A DNA stretch of 64,000 bases from UBA9676 sp963837105 (GTDB lineage: Bacteria > Actinomycetota > Actinomycetes > Streptosporangiales > Streptosporangiaceae). This document shows, in pieces, positions 28,065-37,274 of the stretch (position 1 is its first letter; the number at the start of each line of letters is the position of its first letter). A model generated the notes under the pieces. The model was not told the DNA's origin, did not search any database, and was given only the letters and a program-made list of their open reading frames with translations. The DNA lies in assembly GCA_963837105.1 (NCBI GenBank), contig CAWIMG010000001.1:144892-208891 (forward strand), written 5' to 3'. The position numbers and the translations under genes were made by a program.

Positions 28065-29831
28065 TCAGTCGAGGTAGTCGCGCAGCACCTGGGACCGGGA
28101 TGGGTGGCGCAGCTTGGACATGGTCTTCGACTCGATCTGCCGGATCCGCTCCCGGGTCACCCCGTAGACCTTGCCAATCTCGTCCAGCGTCTTGGGCTGG
28201 CCATCGGTCAGCCCGAACCGCATCGACACCACGCCGGCCTCCCGCTCGGACAGGGTGTCGAGCACCGAGTGCAGTTGCTCCTGCAGCAGCGTGAAGCTCA
28301 CCGCCTCACCCGGCTGGATGGCCTCGGAGTCCTCGATCAGGTCACCGAACTCGCTGTCGCCGTCCTCACCGAGCGGGGTGTGCAGGCTGATCGGCTCCCG
28401 GCCGTACTTCTGCACCTCGATGACCTTCTCCGGGGTCATGTCGAGCTCGGCCGCGAGTTCCTCGGGGGTGGGCTCACGGCCCAGGTCCTGCAGCATCTGC
28501 CGCTGCACCCGGGCCAGCTTGTTGATGACCTCCACCATGTGCACCGGGATCCGGATGGTCCGGGCCTGATCGGCCATGGCCCGGGTGATCGCCTGCCGGA
28601 TCCACCAGGTGGCGTAGGTGGAGAACTTGTAGCCCTTGGTGTAGTCGAACTTCTCCACCGCCCGGATCAGGCCCAGGTTCCCCTCCTGGATGAGATCCAG
28701 GAACAGCATCCCCCGGCCGGTGTACCGCTTGGCCAGGGAGACCACCAGCCGCAGGTTCGCCTCCAGCAGATGGTTCTTCGCGCGCCGCCCGTCCTCGGCG
28801 ATCCACGCCATGTCGAGCCGGTGGTCAGGGTGCAGGGTGTCGCCAGGCTCGGCCAGCTTCTCCTCGGCGAACAGGCCGGCCTCGATCCGCTTGGCCAGCT
28901 CGACTTCCTGCTCGGCGTTGAGCAGCGGCACCTTGCCGATCTGCTTCAGGTAGTCCTTGACCGGGTCGGCGGTCGCCCCGGCCGAAGCCACCTGGGCCGC
29001 GGGCAGGTCCTCGTCGTCGTCGCCGTAGACGAAGGTCTCGTCGTCCGTCTCGGGGGTGCCTGCGGCGGGGCTGGCCTGGCCCGCGGGGGCCGCGGGAGCC
29101 ACGGCCACCGCCTCACCAGGGACCGCGCGGCCGGGCGGGCCCGCCTCACCCGCAGCGGTAGCCGCGGGGCTGGCGTCCTCGTCCTCCCCGCCCGGGTCGT
29201 CCCGGCTGTCCTCTTCGTCGAGTTCGGCATCCAGCTCGGCCTCGACGGCCTCCAGGTCGGTCAGATCCTCGTCAAGCCCGACCCCTGCCAGGGCCGCCTC
29301 GACATCCAGGCCGTCCTCCTCCAGCACGGCCATGTCGGCCTCCGCCGGATCGGCCACGTCGTCCAGGTTGCCTTCATCCAGGTCGTCTGCGCCGTCCGGG
29401 CCGGTGGGTTCCACCTGCTCGCCCGGCTCCGACTCCGGTGCCTCCTGCAGCATCCGCGCCTCCACCAGGCCTGCTCCATTCGCCCCGGCTTTGCTGTCGC
29501 CCACCAGCGTGGGCCCGCCGTCACCGGTTTCCCGGGCTGTCTGTTTACGGCTCTTCCGGCCGCTCTGGCCGGCCCCTACCGCCGCGTCCTCCGCCGGTGG
29601 TTCCGCGGTCGTGGCCGCCAGTCGTTTGGCTGCCCCGGCCGCCTGGCGCGGCCGCGGACGCTTGCCACCGGCCGCCGATTCCGCCGCCTGCTGGTCCTGG
29701 CCGACCAGGGCTACCGGGCCTTCCGCTTGGGTGTCATCCGGCTCGCCCGGACCCTGCTGCGGCGCCGGGCGGCGCCGCTGGGCGGTCTGCCTCCGCGCTG
29801 CGGAGCCGGCAGCGCTTGCCACAGCGGTCAC
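28065..29831 (-). CDS. hrdB: Principal RNA polymerase sigma factor (HrdB/RpoD type)
   Basis: 588 aa from the GTG at 29831, just after GAAGGAAG; a second GTG three codons later is possible. The first ~270 residues are acidic and Ala/Glu-rich, as in actinobacterial HrdB. Then: region 1.2 (DPVKDYLKQIGKVPLLNAEQE), region 2 with the -10 recognition stretch YKFSTYATWWIRQAI, region 3, and region 4 with the helix-turn-helix TLDEIGKVYGVTRERIRQIE. Directs RNA polymerase to housekeeping promoters. In the family's usual setting it neighbours the DUF7455 gene and parE; here three membrane glycosyltransferase-like genes lie between. Confidence 0.96.
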   Translation of the reverse strand: MTAVASAAGSAARRQTAQRRRPAPQQGPGEPDDTQAEGPVALVGQDQQAAESAAGGKRPRPRQAAGAAKRLAATTAEPPAEDAAVGAGQSGRKSRKQTARETGDGGPTLVGDSKAGANGAGLVEARMLQEAPESEPGEQVEPTGPDGADDLDEGNLDDVADPAEADMAVLEEDGLDVEAALAGVGLDEDLTDLEAVEAELDAELDEEDSRDDPGGEDEDASPAATAAGEAGPPGRAVPGEAVAVAPAAPAGQASPAAGTPETDDETFVYGDDDEDLPAAQVASAGATADPVKDYLKQIGKVPLLNAEQEVELAKRIEAGLFAEEKLAEPGDTLHPDHRLDMAWIAEDGRRAKNHLLEANLRLVVSLAKRYTGRGMLFLDLIQEGNLGLIRAVEKFDYTKGYKFSTYATWWIRQAITRAMADQARTIRIPVHMVEVINKLARVQRQMLQDLGREPTPEELAAELDMTPEKVIEVQKYGREPISLHTPLGEDGDSEFGDLIEDSEAIQPGEAVSFTLLQEQLHSVLDTLSEREAGVVSMRFGLTDGQPKTLDEIGKVYGVTRERIRQIESKTMSKLRHPSRSQVLRDYLD

Positions 29832-30193
29832 CCCTTCCTTCGCTGGACGGCGGGCGGCCAAGCCGCGACCGACATCTGGCTGTCCGACCTGGCAGGCGAC
29901 ACAGATACCTCTCCTGCTACGTGAGCGGGCAATGGACCCTACTGCATGCTTCCCGGTAGCTGGATCAACCGGTGGTGCTGACGAACGCCACAGAACACCA
30001 CAACTGCCGCGCCGCGCCTTCCTCCCGCCAACCACCTTAGGCGGAGTTGACGGGTAGCTCGTACGGCCCGCGTGCCCGGCCGGGCGCGGTCACCCCGGCG
30101 GGCACCGGACACCAGGGCGGTCCCCGCCCGGGCAGCCTCCTGCCAGGCCGCTCCCATCCGGCCCACCATCATCCACATCACCGCTGTCATGCG
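29832..30193. other. Gene-free 362-bp region upstream of hrdB
   Basis: No coding frame I would accept. It holds the hrdB promoter(s) and the 3' end of the PP2C gene. A minus-strand TTGATC near 29970 and TAGGGT near 29940 are candidate promoter elements, but their spacing (about 21) is poor. No clear terminator is seen. Confidence 0.45.
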
Positions 30194-32434
30194 CTACTTG
30201 TTTCCCCGCCGGCCAGCCACCGGGCCACCATTGCCGGATGCTGACCGCCCGTCCCGCCTCGGCACATGCAGGACCAGCACCGTCACGTCGTCGTCCTGTT
30301 CATAACCGGTGAGCATCCGGTCAACCAGGAATTCCAGCAGCCGGGACGGATCCTCGGCCACCCCCGGTGATGCCTGCGCGGCCACCGCCACCAGTTCGTC
30401 CAGCCCGGCATCCAGGCCCCGGCGGCGGTTCTCGACCAGCCCGTCCGAATAGAGCACGGCCGTGTTGCCTGGGGGCAGCCGGAACATGTACTGCTGGCGT
30501 GGGCTGGCCCAGCCCAGGGGCGTGCTCGCCTCCCCCACGTCCAGCCGCGGCGGGGCGTCGCGGGACATCAGCAGCGGCGGTGGATGGCCGGCATTGCCCG
30601 CCAGCCCCTCCCCGGACACCGGGTCGAACACCAGGTAGGCGACCGTGGTCACCTGCTCGTCCAGCTCAGTGGCGGCGAACAGCCGGTCCAGCCCGGCCAG
30701 CACCGCGGCGGGCCGCGGGTCGGTCAGGGCCAGTGCCCGCAGGGCGTTGCGCACCCGGCCCATGCCAGCCGCCGCGGACAGCCCCTTGCCCATGACATCG
30801 CCGACCGCGACCGCGAGGCGGCCATCGGGCAGCCGGAAAGCGTCGTACCAGTCGCCGCCGATCTCCATGTTCCGGGTGACCGGCAGGTATCTGGCCGTCA
30901 GGATGATGCCCGGCACACTGGGCAGCCGGTCCGGCAGCAGGCTGCGCTGCAGCGTCTCCGCCGTGGTGTGCTCACGCTCGAACATCGAGGCCCGCTCGAC
31001 CGCCAGCGCGCACTGGCCGGCCAGCGCCTCCAGGAAGACCCGCTCCTCATCGGTGATCTTGCGTGGCCGGAAGAAGGAGAACCGCAGCGCCCCCAGCGCC
31101 GCCCCGGCGGCCAGCAGCGGCATCCCGACCCAGGCCTGCTCGTCGGTGTGGGTCAGGAACAGTTCCACGTTCGCCACACCCTCGAACGCGCGGCGGATCG
31201 CGTCCGGGTTTTCCAGCAGCAGCGGGCGGCGGGTGCTGATGGCCATGGTGATCACGCTGGGAACATCCAGCGGGATGTCGCCAGCCGGGGCCCCCGGCCC
31301 CTCCGGCAGGTTGGCCGGGTTGATCGTGGTCACCCGCAGCCGTTCCGGGTCAAGCAGCGCCACCGCCGACCGGTCGGCCCCGATGGCCGACCGCCCCACC
31401 TCGGTGATCACCTCGACCACCTGCTCCACGGTCAGCGCCTCGGCCAGCATGGAGGTCGCCTGCTGCAGCCGGGCCGTCCGCAGCGCCGCGGCGGACAGCT
31501 GCTCGGTGAGCCGCCCGCGCATCTCCTCGGCCTCACGCTGGGCGGTCACGTCGGTGCTGGCGCCCACCCATTCGATGATCTTGCCGTCCCGCTCGATGGG
31601 AACGGCCCGCACGTCGTAGTGCCGGTAGGAGCTGTTCTTGGTGCGGACCCGGTAGCGGTTGTCGAAGACCTTTCCCGCCTGCACACAGTCCTGCCAGTCC
31701 CGCTCCACGCGCTCCCGGTCCTCCGGATGCACCGCGTCCAGCCAGCCGCTGCCCAGGAACTCCTCCTGGCTCTGGCCGGTGATCAGGCGCCAGTCCGGCG
31801 AGTCCTCCGCGATCTGCCCGGTCGGCGTGGTCACCCAGACCACCTGGGCGCCCGCCTGGACCAGCGACCGGTAGCGCTCCTCGCTGCGGCGGACCGCCTC
31901 CTCGGAGTTGCGCCGCTCGGTAACGTCCACCGCGATCAGGGCCACCCCGGAGATATCACCGTCGGGGTCGTGGGAGGGGAACCACGAGAACGCCCAGTGC
32001 GGCTCCCGCCTGCCCGGCCCGGGCCGGTCCTGCCGGTGCTGGGGGCCGTCCTCGTCCACCTCACCGGTCGGCCGGGCACCGTTGCCAGCAAGGCCGTCGC
32101 CGGCCTGCCCCGGCAGCCCGGCGATGGCCTGGTCGGGCTCGAACAGCGGCTGGTCGTCGGCGAGGACGTGCCGGATGGCTGTTTCCGCCTGGCTGGCGAG
32201 CGGATCCGGCCAGACCTGGCTAGGAAGCAGCCCGAGGTAGTCGGAGCCGTTGCGGTCATGCAGCCGGGCCAGGCTCCGGTTGATCCGCCGGAACCGGAGG
32301 TCGGTCCCGAAGAAGGCGAACCCGATCGGGGCCTCTCGGAGCAGGGTCGCCAGCAGCGCAGAGTCCGACATGTCCAGGCCAGACATCCGCGGCTGCGGCA
32401 CGGACGTGTCAGTGCTCATCAAGCCGCGACTCAT
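30194..32434 (-). CDS. PAS-PAS-GAF-PP2C (SpoIIE-type) serine phosphatase
   Basis: 746 aa soluble regulator. N-terminal PAS-like domain (about 20-75), a low-complexity stretch, a second PAS with PAC (about 185-310, RSEERYRSLVQAGAQVVWV to GASTDVT), a GAF domain (about 340-490, starting near ATSMLAEALTVEQVV), and a C-terminal SpoIIE/RsbU phosphatase (about 510-740). The phosphatase has the metal-binding EIGGDWYDAF and VAVGDVMGKG, and SDGLVENRR near the end. Family members dephosphorylate anti-anti-sigma factors in partner-switching cascades; no such partner is encoded nearby. The input could be redox, light or small ligands. Confidence 0.9.
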   Translation of the reverse strand: MSRGLMSTDTSVPQPRMSGLDMSDSALLATLLREAPIGFAFFGTDLRFRRINRSLARLHDRNGSDYLGLLPSQVWPDPLASQAETAIRHVLADDQPLFEPDQAIAGLPGQAGDGLAGNGARPTGEVDEDGPQHRQDRPGPGRREPHWAFSWFPSHDPDGDISGVALIAVDVTERRNSEEAVRRSEERYRSLVQAGAQVVWVTTPTGQIAEDSPDWRLITGQSQEEFLGSGWLDAVHPEDRERVERDWQDCVQAGKVFDNRYRVRTKNSSYRHYDVRAVPIERDGKIIEWVGASTDVTAQREAEEMRGRLTEQLSAAALRTARLQQATSMLAEALTVEQVVEVITEVGRSAIGADRSAVALLDPERLRVTTINPANLPEGPGAPAGDIPLDVPSVITMAISTRRPLLLENPDAIRRAFEGVANVELFLTHTDEQAWVGMPLLAAGAALGALRFSFFRPRKITDEERVFLEALAGQCALAVERASMFEREHTTAETLQRSLLPDRLPSVPGIILTARYLPVTRNMEIGGDWYDAFRLPDGRLAVAVGDVMGKGLSAAAGMGRVRNALRALALTDPRPAAVLAGLDRLFAATELDEQVTTVAYLVFDPVSGEGLAGNAGHPPPLLMSRDAPPRLDVGEASTPLGWASPRQQYMFRLPPGNTAVLYSDGLVENRRRGLDAGLDELVAVAAQASPGVAEDPSRLLEFLVDRMLTGYEQDDDVTVLVLHVPRRDGRSASGNGGPVAGRRGNK

Positions 32435-32809
32435 CTAGCCGCTCACAGAGCGAGCACCCGGCCCGGGAATGAGCCTGCATCCAGCGGCTCCTTCCTGCTC
32501 ACTGCGGACACAAGCAGGCTAGCGTTTAGAACGCGGCAGCGGAGAGCCATCGGCGGATGGTGCCGACCCCTGCGCACCCACACCCGCCGCCGGGATCGCT
32601 ATGACGGCCGGGTGGGAAGCCCTCCACATCCTAAGGCAGATCCAGGCCGCCGGCCGCCGTCATGGCCAGGTAGGCGGGCCAGACCAGGAACATCGCGGCT
32701 GTCCGGCCCCGCCCGGTGGCACCACCGCCCCGTGAGTCACAGCGACAAATTCAGCCCCGGATCACCCGGAACGAACCCGCTGCCGCACATATCTGGGAAA
32801 CTGTGCCCT
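32435..32809. other. Gene-free 375-bp divergent intergenic region
   Basis: Between the divergent PP2C gene and the unknown gene at 32810. A plus-strand frame stays open through it but has no coding similarity; it is the antisense extension of the gene at 32810. No hairpin, repeat or recognisable regulator site seen. Confidence 0.5.
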
Positions 32810-34489
32810 GTGAGTTCGCAGGGCCGCCGCCGGAACCCCCCCGGAAGCGCGGGACGTTCAGGTCACCACCGGGTAGCCCGGCCGCCGCGTCCGCCAGCGC
32901 CGCCGCCCAATGCGCTGTTCGCGGAAATGCTGCGCGCGGCCCGTGAACTGCTCGCCCTGCGCAGCCCGCTGGACGCCGAACTCATCGTCAGCGAGATGCT
33001 CGGCACCTGGTGGGGGCAGCGGGCACCGCAGTCGTCCGGGCACCGCAATGCCGACCTGGAGGGCCTGATCGGCGAAGGGCTGGTCGACTACGCCGCCCAC
33101 CACCCCAGCCCGGCGGCACTGGCACTGCTGTCGGGCATCGCCTGCCTGGGCACCTCGCGGCAGGCCATCCAGGCCGAGCAGGCCGCGCTCGTGCTCATCG
33201 ACCAGGGCGTCGCCCGGCCCGCCTGGTCCGAGCATGTCGGCGCGGTGATGGCTGGCGACTGTTACGTGAACTCCGACCTCTTCGGGGACCGCGACGAGGC
33301 GGTCTGCATGTTCAGCTACGCGGGCGCCGACCCGCACGCGCTGATCATGGAGGTGGACTACAACGCGGGCGGCATCCTGCGCGACGGCTGGGTGAGTTCC
33401 AAAGTCGACGCCCTGCTGGAACGCTGCCAGCGGCCAGCGCCCGGGCCGGCCGACCGCCCGGTCCGTGGCCAGTTCCGGCCGGTGACCCCGGCCCAGGCCA
33501 GGCGGCTGCTGGAGGCCGCGCTCAACGCGACCGACACCGCCACCGAGCCACCGGTCAGCTCGTCATTCCCCGGCTACCACGCACTCATCCGGGCCCGCAT
33601 CCGTACCCTGCCGCCCACCGAGCCACCCGCCCGGCCGGCCGCACCGGTGGGCGGGCCCGCAACCGCCCTGGCCGGGCACGAGGAGGCATCCGGCTGGATC
33701 GGCGCCGCCGCCCGGCGGCAGGCCTGGAGCGATGACCGGCGGGGAATGCTGGTCGCCGAATTTCTCGCCTCCGACGAGGCGGAAGATCTCTCCGACCGCA
33801 AGGCCGCCAGCCGCTGCGCGGACCACATCATCGACTACGGCTGCATGCGGGACTTCGGCCGGCCGCTGCGGGTCAGTCCCGCCAAGGCGGAGACGTTCCT
33901 GCTGGACTGGCTCCCGCGCAAGGTCATGCTGCTGCCCGCGGAGCAGCACGCCATGCCGCACGTGCTGGCCGCCTGGGTACGCTGGGCCGGCCAACGCCGG
34001 GAACTCCCGCCGGAGGCGATCGAGCAGACCCTGGACGCGGTATTCGACGCGATGGGCACGTTCGCCCGGGTTTACCGCGACCCGGCCACCTTCGGGCTGG
34101 ACGCCGAGATCGTGGCCCGGCTGCTGCCGGACGCCGACCTGGAGGCACTCCCCCGGCGGGCGTTCGCGTTCCCGCTGCTGCAGGGCCACTACGCCGGCAT
34201 CGACCTGGCCACCCTCGACCCGTCGCAGCCAGAGGCGCGGCGCACGCTGCTGGCCGCCGATCACGACGACGCGCAGGCACGCCCCACCAGCGAGCAGCAC
34301 ATCAGCCGGCATCTGGTGCTCAGCGACATGCTGTGGCGGGGCGACCCGCCCGAGCTGTGGGAGGCGGCACAACGGCTGCTCGACCGGGGCGAGCACCGGC
34401 ATGCCGTGCAGCACACGCTGATGTACCTGATCAGGGATGCGGGCGACGATCCCGCCCGGCTGGCCGCCGAACTGGCCAGCCTGCCCTGA
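32810..34489 (+). CDS. Actinobacterial protein of unknown function
   Basis: 559 aa from the GTG at 32810. The open frame continues much further upstream, but that part is antisense to the PP2C gene. The start choice is tentative (weak GGGAAA upstream). N-terminal ~40 residues basic and Pro-rich; about 45-200 form an ordered domain (ELLALRSPLDAELIVSEMLGTWW, CMFSYAGADPHALIMEVDYNAGG); about 285-559 a second mostly helical domain (DRKAASRCADHIIDYG, LDWLPRKVMLLP, ALPRRAFAFPLLQG). I do not recognise a named family. No signal peptide or membrane helix. Confidence 0.7.
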   Translation: MSSQGRRRNPPGSAGRSGHHRVARPPRPPAPPPNALFAEMLRAARELLALRSPLDAELIVSEMLGTWWGQRAPQSSGHRNADLEGLIGEGLVDYAAHHPSPAALALLSGIACLGTSRQAIQAEQAALVLIDQGVARPAWSEHVGAVMAGDCYVNSDLFGDRDEAVCMFSYAGADPHALIMEVDYNAGGILRDGWVSSKVDALLERCQRPAPGPADRPVRGQFRPVTPAQARRLLEAALNATDTATEPPVSSSFPGYHALIRARIRTLPPTEPPARPAAPVGGPATALAGHEEASGWIGAAARRQAWSDDRRGMLVAEFLASDEAEDLSDRKAASRCADHIIDYGCMRDFGRPLRVSPAKAETFLLDWLPRKVMLLPAEQHAMPHVLAAWVRWAGQRRELPPEAIEQTLDAVFDAMGTFARVYRDPATFGLDAEIVARLLPDADLEALPRRAFAFPLLQGHYAGIDLATLDPSQPEARRTLLAADHDDAQARPTSEQHISRHLVLSDMLWRGDPPELWEAAQRLLDRGEHRHAVQHTLMYLIRDAGDDPARLAAELASLP

Positions 34490-34577
34490 CGCACTGGCCA
34501 GCCTGCCCTCGCACCGGGCCAGCTGCCTTGCGCCTGCCCAGCCTGCCTCGCGCCTGCCCACCCTTCCTCGCGCCTGG
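34476..34577. repeat. Five degenerate ~20-bp tandem repeats at the end of the gene at 32810
   Basis: Units begin at 34476, 34498, 34519, 34538 and 34558 (22, 21, 19, 20 and 20 bp), with the core CCAGCCTGCCTCGCGCCTG. The first unit includes the last codons and stop of the upstream gene, so the array grew from its 3' end. Confidence 0.7.
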
Positions 34578-34590
34578 CTTGACGCAGGCG
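34571..34590. terminator. Hairpin between convergent genes
   Basis: CGCCTG (34571-34576) pairs with CAGGCG (34585-34590) over an 8-nt loop, between the stops of the convergent genes ending at 34489 and 34598. It overlaps the last tandem repeat. Confidence 0.35.
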
Positions 34591-34597
34591 GGGGCGG

Positions 34598-37069
34598 TTA
34601 CGGCTGGCCGCCTGCCCCGGTGAGCTCGGACACCGCGACGTCCAGGTCAGCCGCGGTGACCGTGGTGAGATCCGCCGCGCTGGCCTGGTCACCGAGTTCG
34701 GCGACCCGCAGGTCGCGGGCCGCGCACGCGCGCTCGAACAGCGACCGGGCGAAACGGCCGTTGCCCAGCTCATCGATCAGGCCGCGGCCGCACGCTTCGG
34801 TGAAGATCCGCTCCAGCACCGGCAGCGCGCCGGGATCGAACGAGTCGCCCGCCTGCTCGGCGATGACCTCAGCGATCTTGGCCAGCTGATCCGGCGGATA
34901 GCTGGGAAACACGACCCGGACCCCGAACCGGGACGCCAGGCCGGGGTTGCTGCGCAGGAACCTGTCCATGTCCGCGGTGTAGCCGGCCAGCACGATCACC
35001 AGCCGGTCCCGGTCGTCCTCGGCGCGCTTGAGCAGGGTCGCCACCGCCTCCGACCCGAAGGCGTCCCCGCCCGCATAGCCCTCGTTGTAGAGGGAGTAGG
35101 CCTCGTCGATGAACAGCACCCCGCCCAGCGCCGAATCGATCAGCTTGCCGGTCTTGATCGCGGTCGAGCCGAGATGCTCGCCGACCAGATCGGCCCGGTG
35201 CGCCTCCACCACCTCCGGCCTGACCAGCAGGCCGAGCGCGGCGAAGATACGCCCCAGGATCCGGGCGACGGTGGTCTTCCCGGTGCCGGGCGGCCCGGTG
35301 AACACGAAGTGCCGGACCGGCGGCTGGCTGGACAGTCCCTGGCGGCCGCGCCGCTGGGCAACCTGCAGCTGCGCGGCGATCTCGTGGACCTGCCGCTTGA
35401 CCGGCTCCAGACCGATCAGCTGGTCCAGTTCGGCCAGCGCGCTGTCCAGCGTCGGCACCTCGGCGTAGCCGCGGAAGCGGGCCGTGAGCTCGGTGAAGGC
35501 CTGCTTCAGGTCGCCCGCTTCCAGGGTCAGCAGCTCATCCCGGGAGGGTTCGGCCCGCTCCGCCAGCACTCGCGCGTCGCGCGCCTGGCCGGCCTTCTCC
35601 AGCAGGCTCCGGACGAAACGGCCGTTGCCCAGCTCATCAGCGAGCCGGCGGCGGCCGACGTCGTCCAGCATGTGGGCCAGTGCGGGCAGCGCGTCCGGGC
35701 TCAGCGACTCACCCCGCTGCGCCAGCGCCGCGCGGGCCAGCGCCATCAGCTCGGCCGGCGAGTACCCGGCGAACTTGATCCGGAGCGGGAACCGGGAGTT
35801 CAGCCCCGGGTTGCTGGCCAGGAAATCCTCCATCTGCCGGTCATAACCGGCCAGGATGACGATCAGCTGGTCGCGGTCATCTTCCGCCCGCTTGAGCAGC
35901 GCCTGCACCGCCTCGCTCCCGAACCGGTCGGCCTGGCCCTCCCCGTCGTTGGCCAGGCTGTAGGCCTCGTCGATGAACAGCACCCCGCCCAGTGCCGAAT
36001 CGATCAGCTCGTTGGTCTTGATGGCGGTGGCACCGAGGTACTCCCCCACCAGATCGGCCCGCTGCGCCTCGGTCACATTCGGCGTCTCCAGCAGGCCATA
36101 GGCGTAGTAGAGCTTGGCGATGATGCGGGCCACCGTGGTCTTCCCGGTCCCCGGCGGGCCGAGAAACACGAAATGGTGCATGGGCTTGTCAACCGGCAGG
36201 CCGCCGCGCGCGCGCATCGCGGTGGCCTGCACGAAGGCGATGACCTGGCGGATCTGCTCCTTCACCCCGGCCAGGCCGATCATCGCGTCGAGTTCGGCGA
36301 TCGCCTCCTCGACGGTGACCGGCGGCGGCTCGGCCACGGTGTCCTCGCGCCCCCCGGTGGCCGCCTGCCCGTGCACCCCATCTGGCTCACGGACCAGCCG
36401 GGCCTGGCCAGGCGGGACGGCGGTGGCGCGGCCCGTCCCGGCGTCGCCCGCGGTCCGGGCGCCCCCGCCAGCTCCGTCGGCGGCTGCCGCCGGGCTCCTG
36501 GCCTGCTGCGGGCTGTAGACCTGGCCTGCCTGCCAGCCGCGGGCGAGCCGCCAGGTGAGCACCATCAGTGCGAACAGCCAGCCGACGACATAGCTGATCA
36601 GCGGTGCGGACAGGGCGAAATGCCAGGCGATCATGGCAGCGGGCACTGCCCACAGCAGGGTCCAGGCGACCGTCCGGCAGGGCAGCGCCCGGCCGGACAG
36701 GACCGGGGCATGGGCCGCTGCCACTACCGCGAACGGGAGCAGCAGCAACGGGATCAGGGCCGCGGTCAGCGGCGGCGTCAGCGCCGCCACGAACAAGATC
36801 GCAGCCAGCCCCCAGGCGGCCACCCCGAGCGAGGCGAACACCGAGCGCTGCTTGCGCCATACGGCGATTGGCCCATAGCACAGCGCGAGTACCAGGATCA
36901 GGTCACCGACCTGGGCAGGCAGTTCGGCCGCCAGTACCGCGGCCGCCAGCAGCGCCAGGACCAGCACAATCTTGACCGGCAACGGGGCGGTCCGGACGGC
37001 AGCACGGATGCGGTCAAGCCATTGCCCCGCCGTTCGCCGATCTGGCGACGGTCCGTCGTCTGGCCGCAT
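34598..37069 (-). CDS. Membrane-anchored double AAA+ ATPase (CbbX/SpoVK-like)
   Basis: 823 aa. Residues 30-175 contain 5-6 hydrophobic helices; about 180-250 is a Gly/Ala-rich linker; then two tandem AAA+ modules. Each has Walker A GPPGTGKTT (first at 304-312, second near 590), Walker B GGVLFIDEAYSL and the arginine-containing SNPGL.SRF segment. The domains resemble CbbX, SpoVK and EccA, which remodel protein complexes with ATP. No type VII secretion genes or RuBisCO are near, so the client is unknown; the membrane anchor is unusual for CbbX-like proteins and suggests work at the envelope. Confidence 0.87.
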   Translation of the reverse strand: MRPDDGPSPDRRTAGQWLDRIRAAVRTAPLPVKIVLVLALLAAAVLAAELPAQVGDLILVLALCYGPIAVWRKQRSVFASLGVAAWGLAAILFVAALTPPLTAALIPLLLLPFAVVAAAHAPVLSGRALPCRTVAWTLLWAVPAAMIAWHFALSAPLISYVVGWLFALMVLTWRLARGWQAGQVYSPQQARSPAAAADGAGGGARTAGDAGTGRATAVPPGQARLVREPDGVHGQAATGGREDTVAEPPPVTVEEAIAELDAMIGLAGVKEQIRQVIAFVQATAMRARGGLPVDKPMHHFVFLGPPGTGKTTVARIIAKLYYAYGLLETPNVTEAQRADLVGEYLGATAIKTNELIDSALGGVLFIDEAYSLANDGEGQADRFGSEAVQALLKRAEDDRDQLIVILAGYDRQMEDFLASNPGLNSRFPLRIKFAGYSPAELMALARAALAQRGESLSPDALPALAHMLDDVGRRRLADELGNGRFVRSLLEKAGQARDARVLAERAEPSRDELLTLEAGDLKQAFTELTARFRGYAEVPTLDSALAELDQLIGLEPVKRQVHEIAAQLQVAQRRGRQGLSSQPPVRHFVFTGPPGTGKTTVARILGRIFAALGLLVRPEVVEAHRADLVGEHLGSTAIKTGKLIDSALGGVLFIDEAYSLYNEGYAGGDAFGSEAVATLLKRAEDDRDRLVIVLAGYTADMDRFLRSNPGLASRFGVRVVFPSYPPDQLAKIAEVIAEQAGDSFDPGALPVLERIFTEACGRGLIDELGNGRFARSLFERACAARDLRVAELGDQASAADLTTVTAADLDVAVSELTGAGGQP

Positions 37070-37274
37070 CTCACTCCCTCGTGCTGATCCTTGTATAGCG
37101 CATCACGGATCGCTTACGGCGGCACACGGTCGGATACCAGCACCCAAGGCCGGGCCTGCCACCAGGGCACGGACCTGGCCAGGAACCCCGGCGGGAGTGA
37201 TGGACGGCCCGTCATCCTGGACCCCATGATGGCAACGGCGCCGGCCCTGGCGGCCGGCCAAGGACGGAGAGCCC

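Noticed and set aside
30584..32809. A plus-strand open frame running far upstream of the gene at 32810
   Set aside because: It is antisense to the PAS/GAF/PP2C gene, has shadow-type Arg/Pro-rich composition, and no family features; the real gene starts near 32810.
34476..34577. CRISPR or attachment-site repeats
   Set aside because: The units are degenerate, abut each other and grow from the end of a gene; there are no spacers and no integrase nearby.
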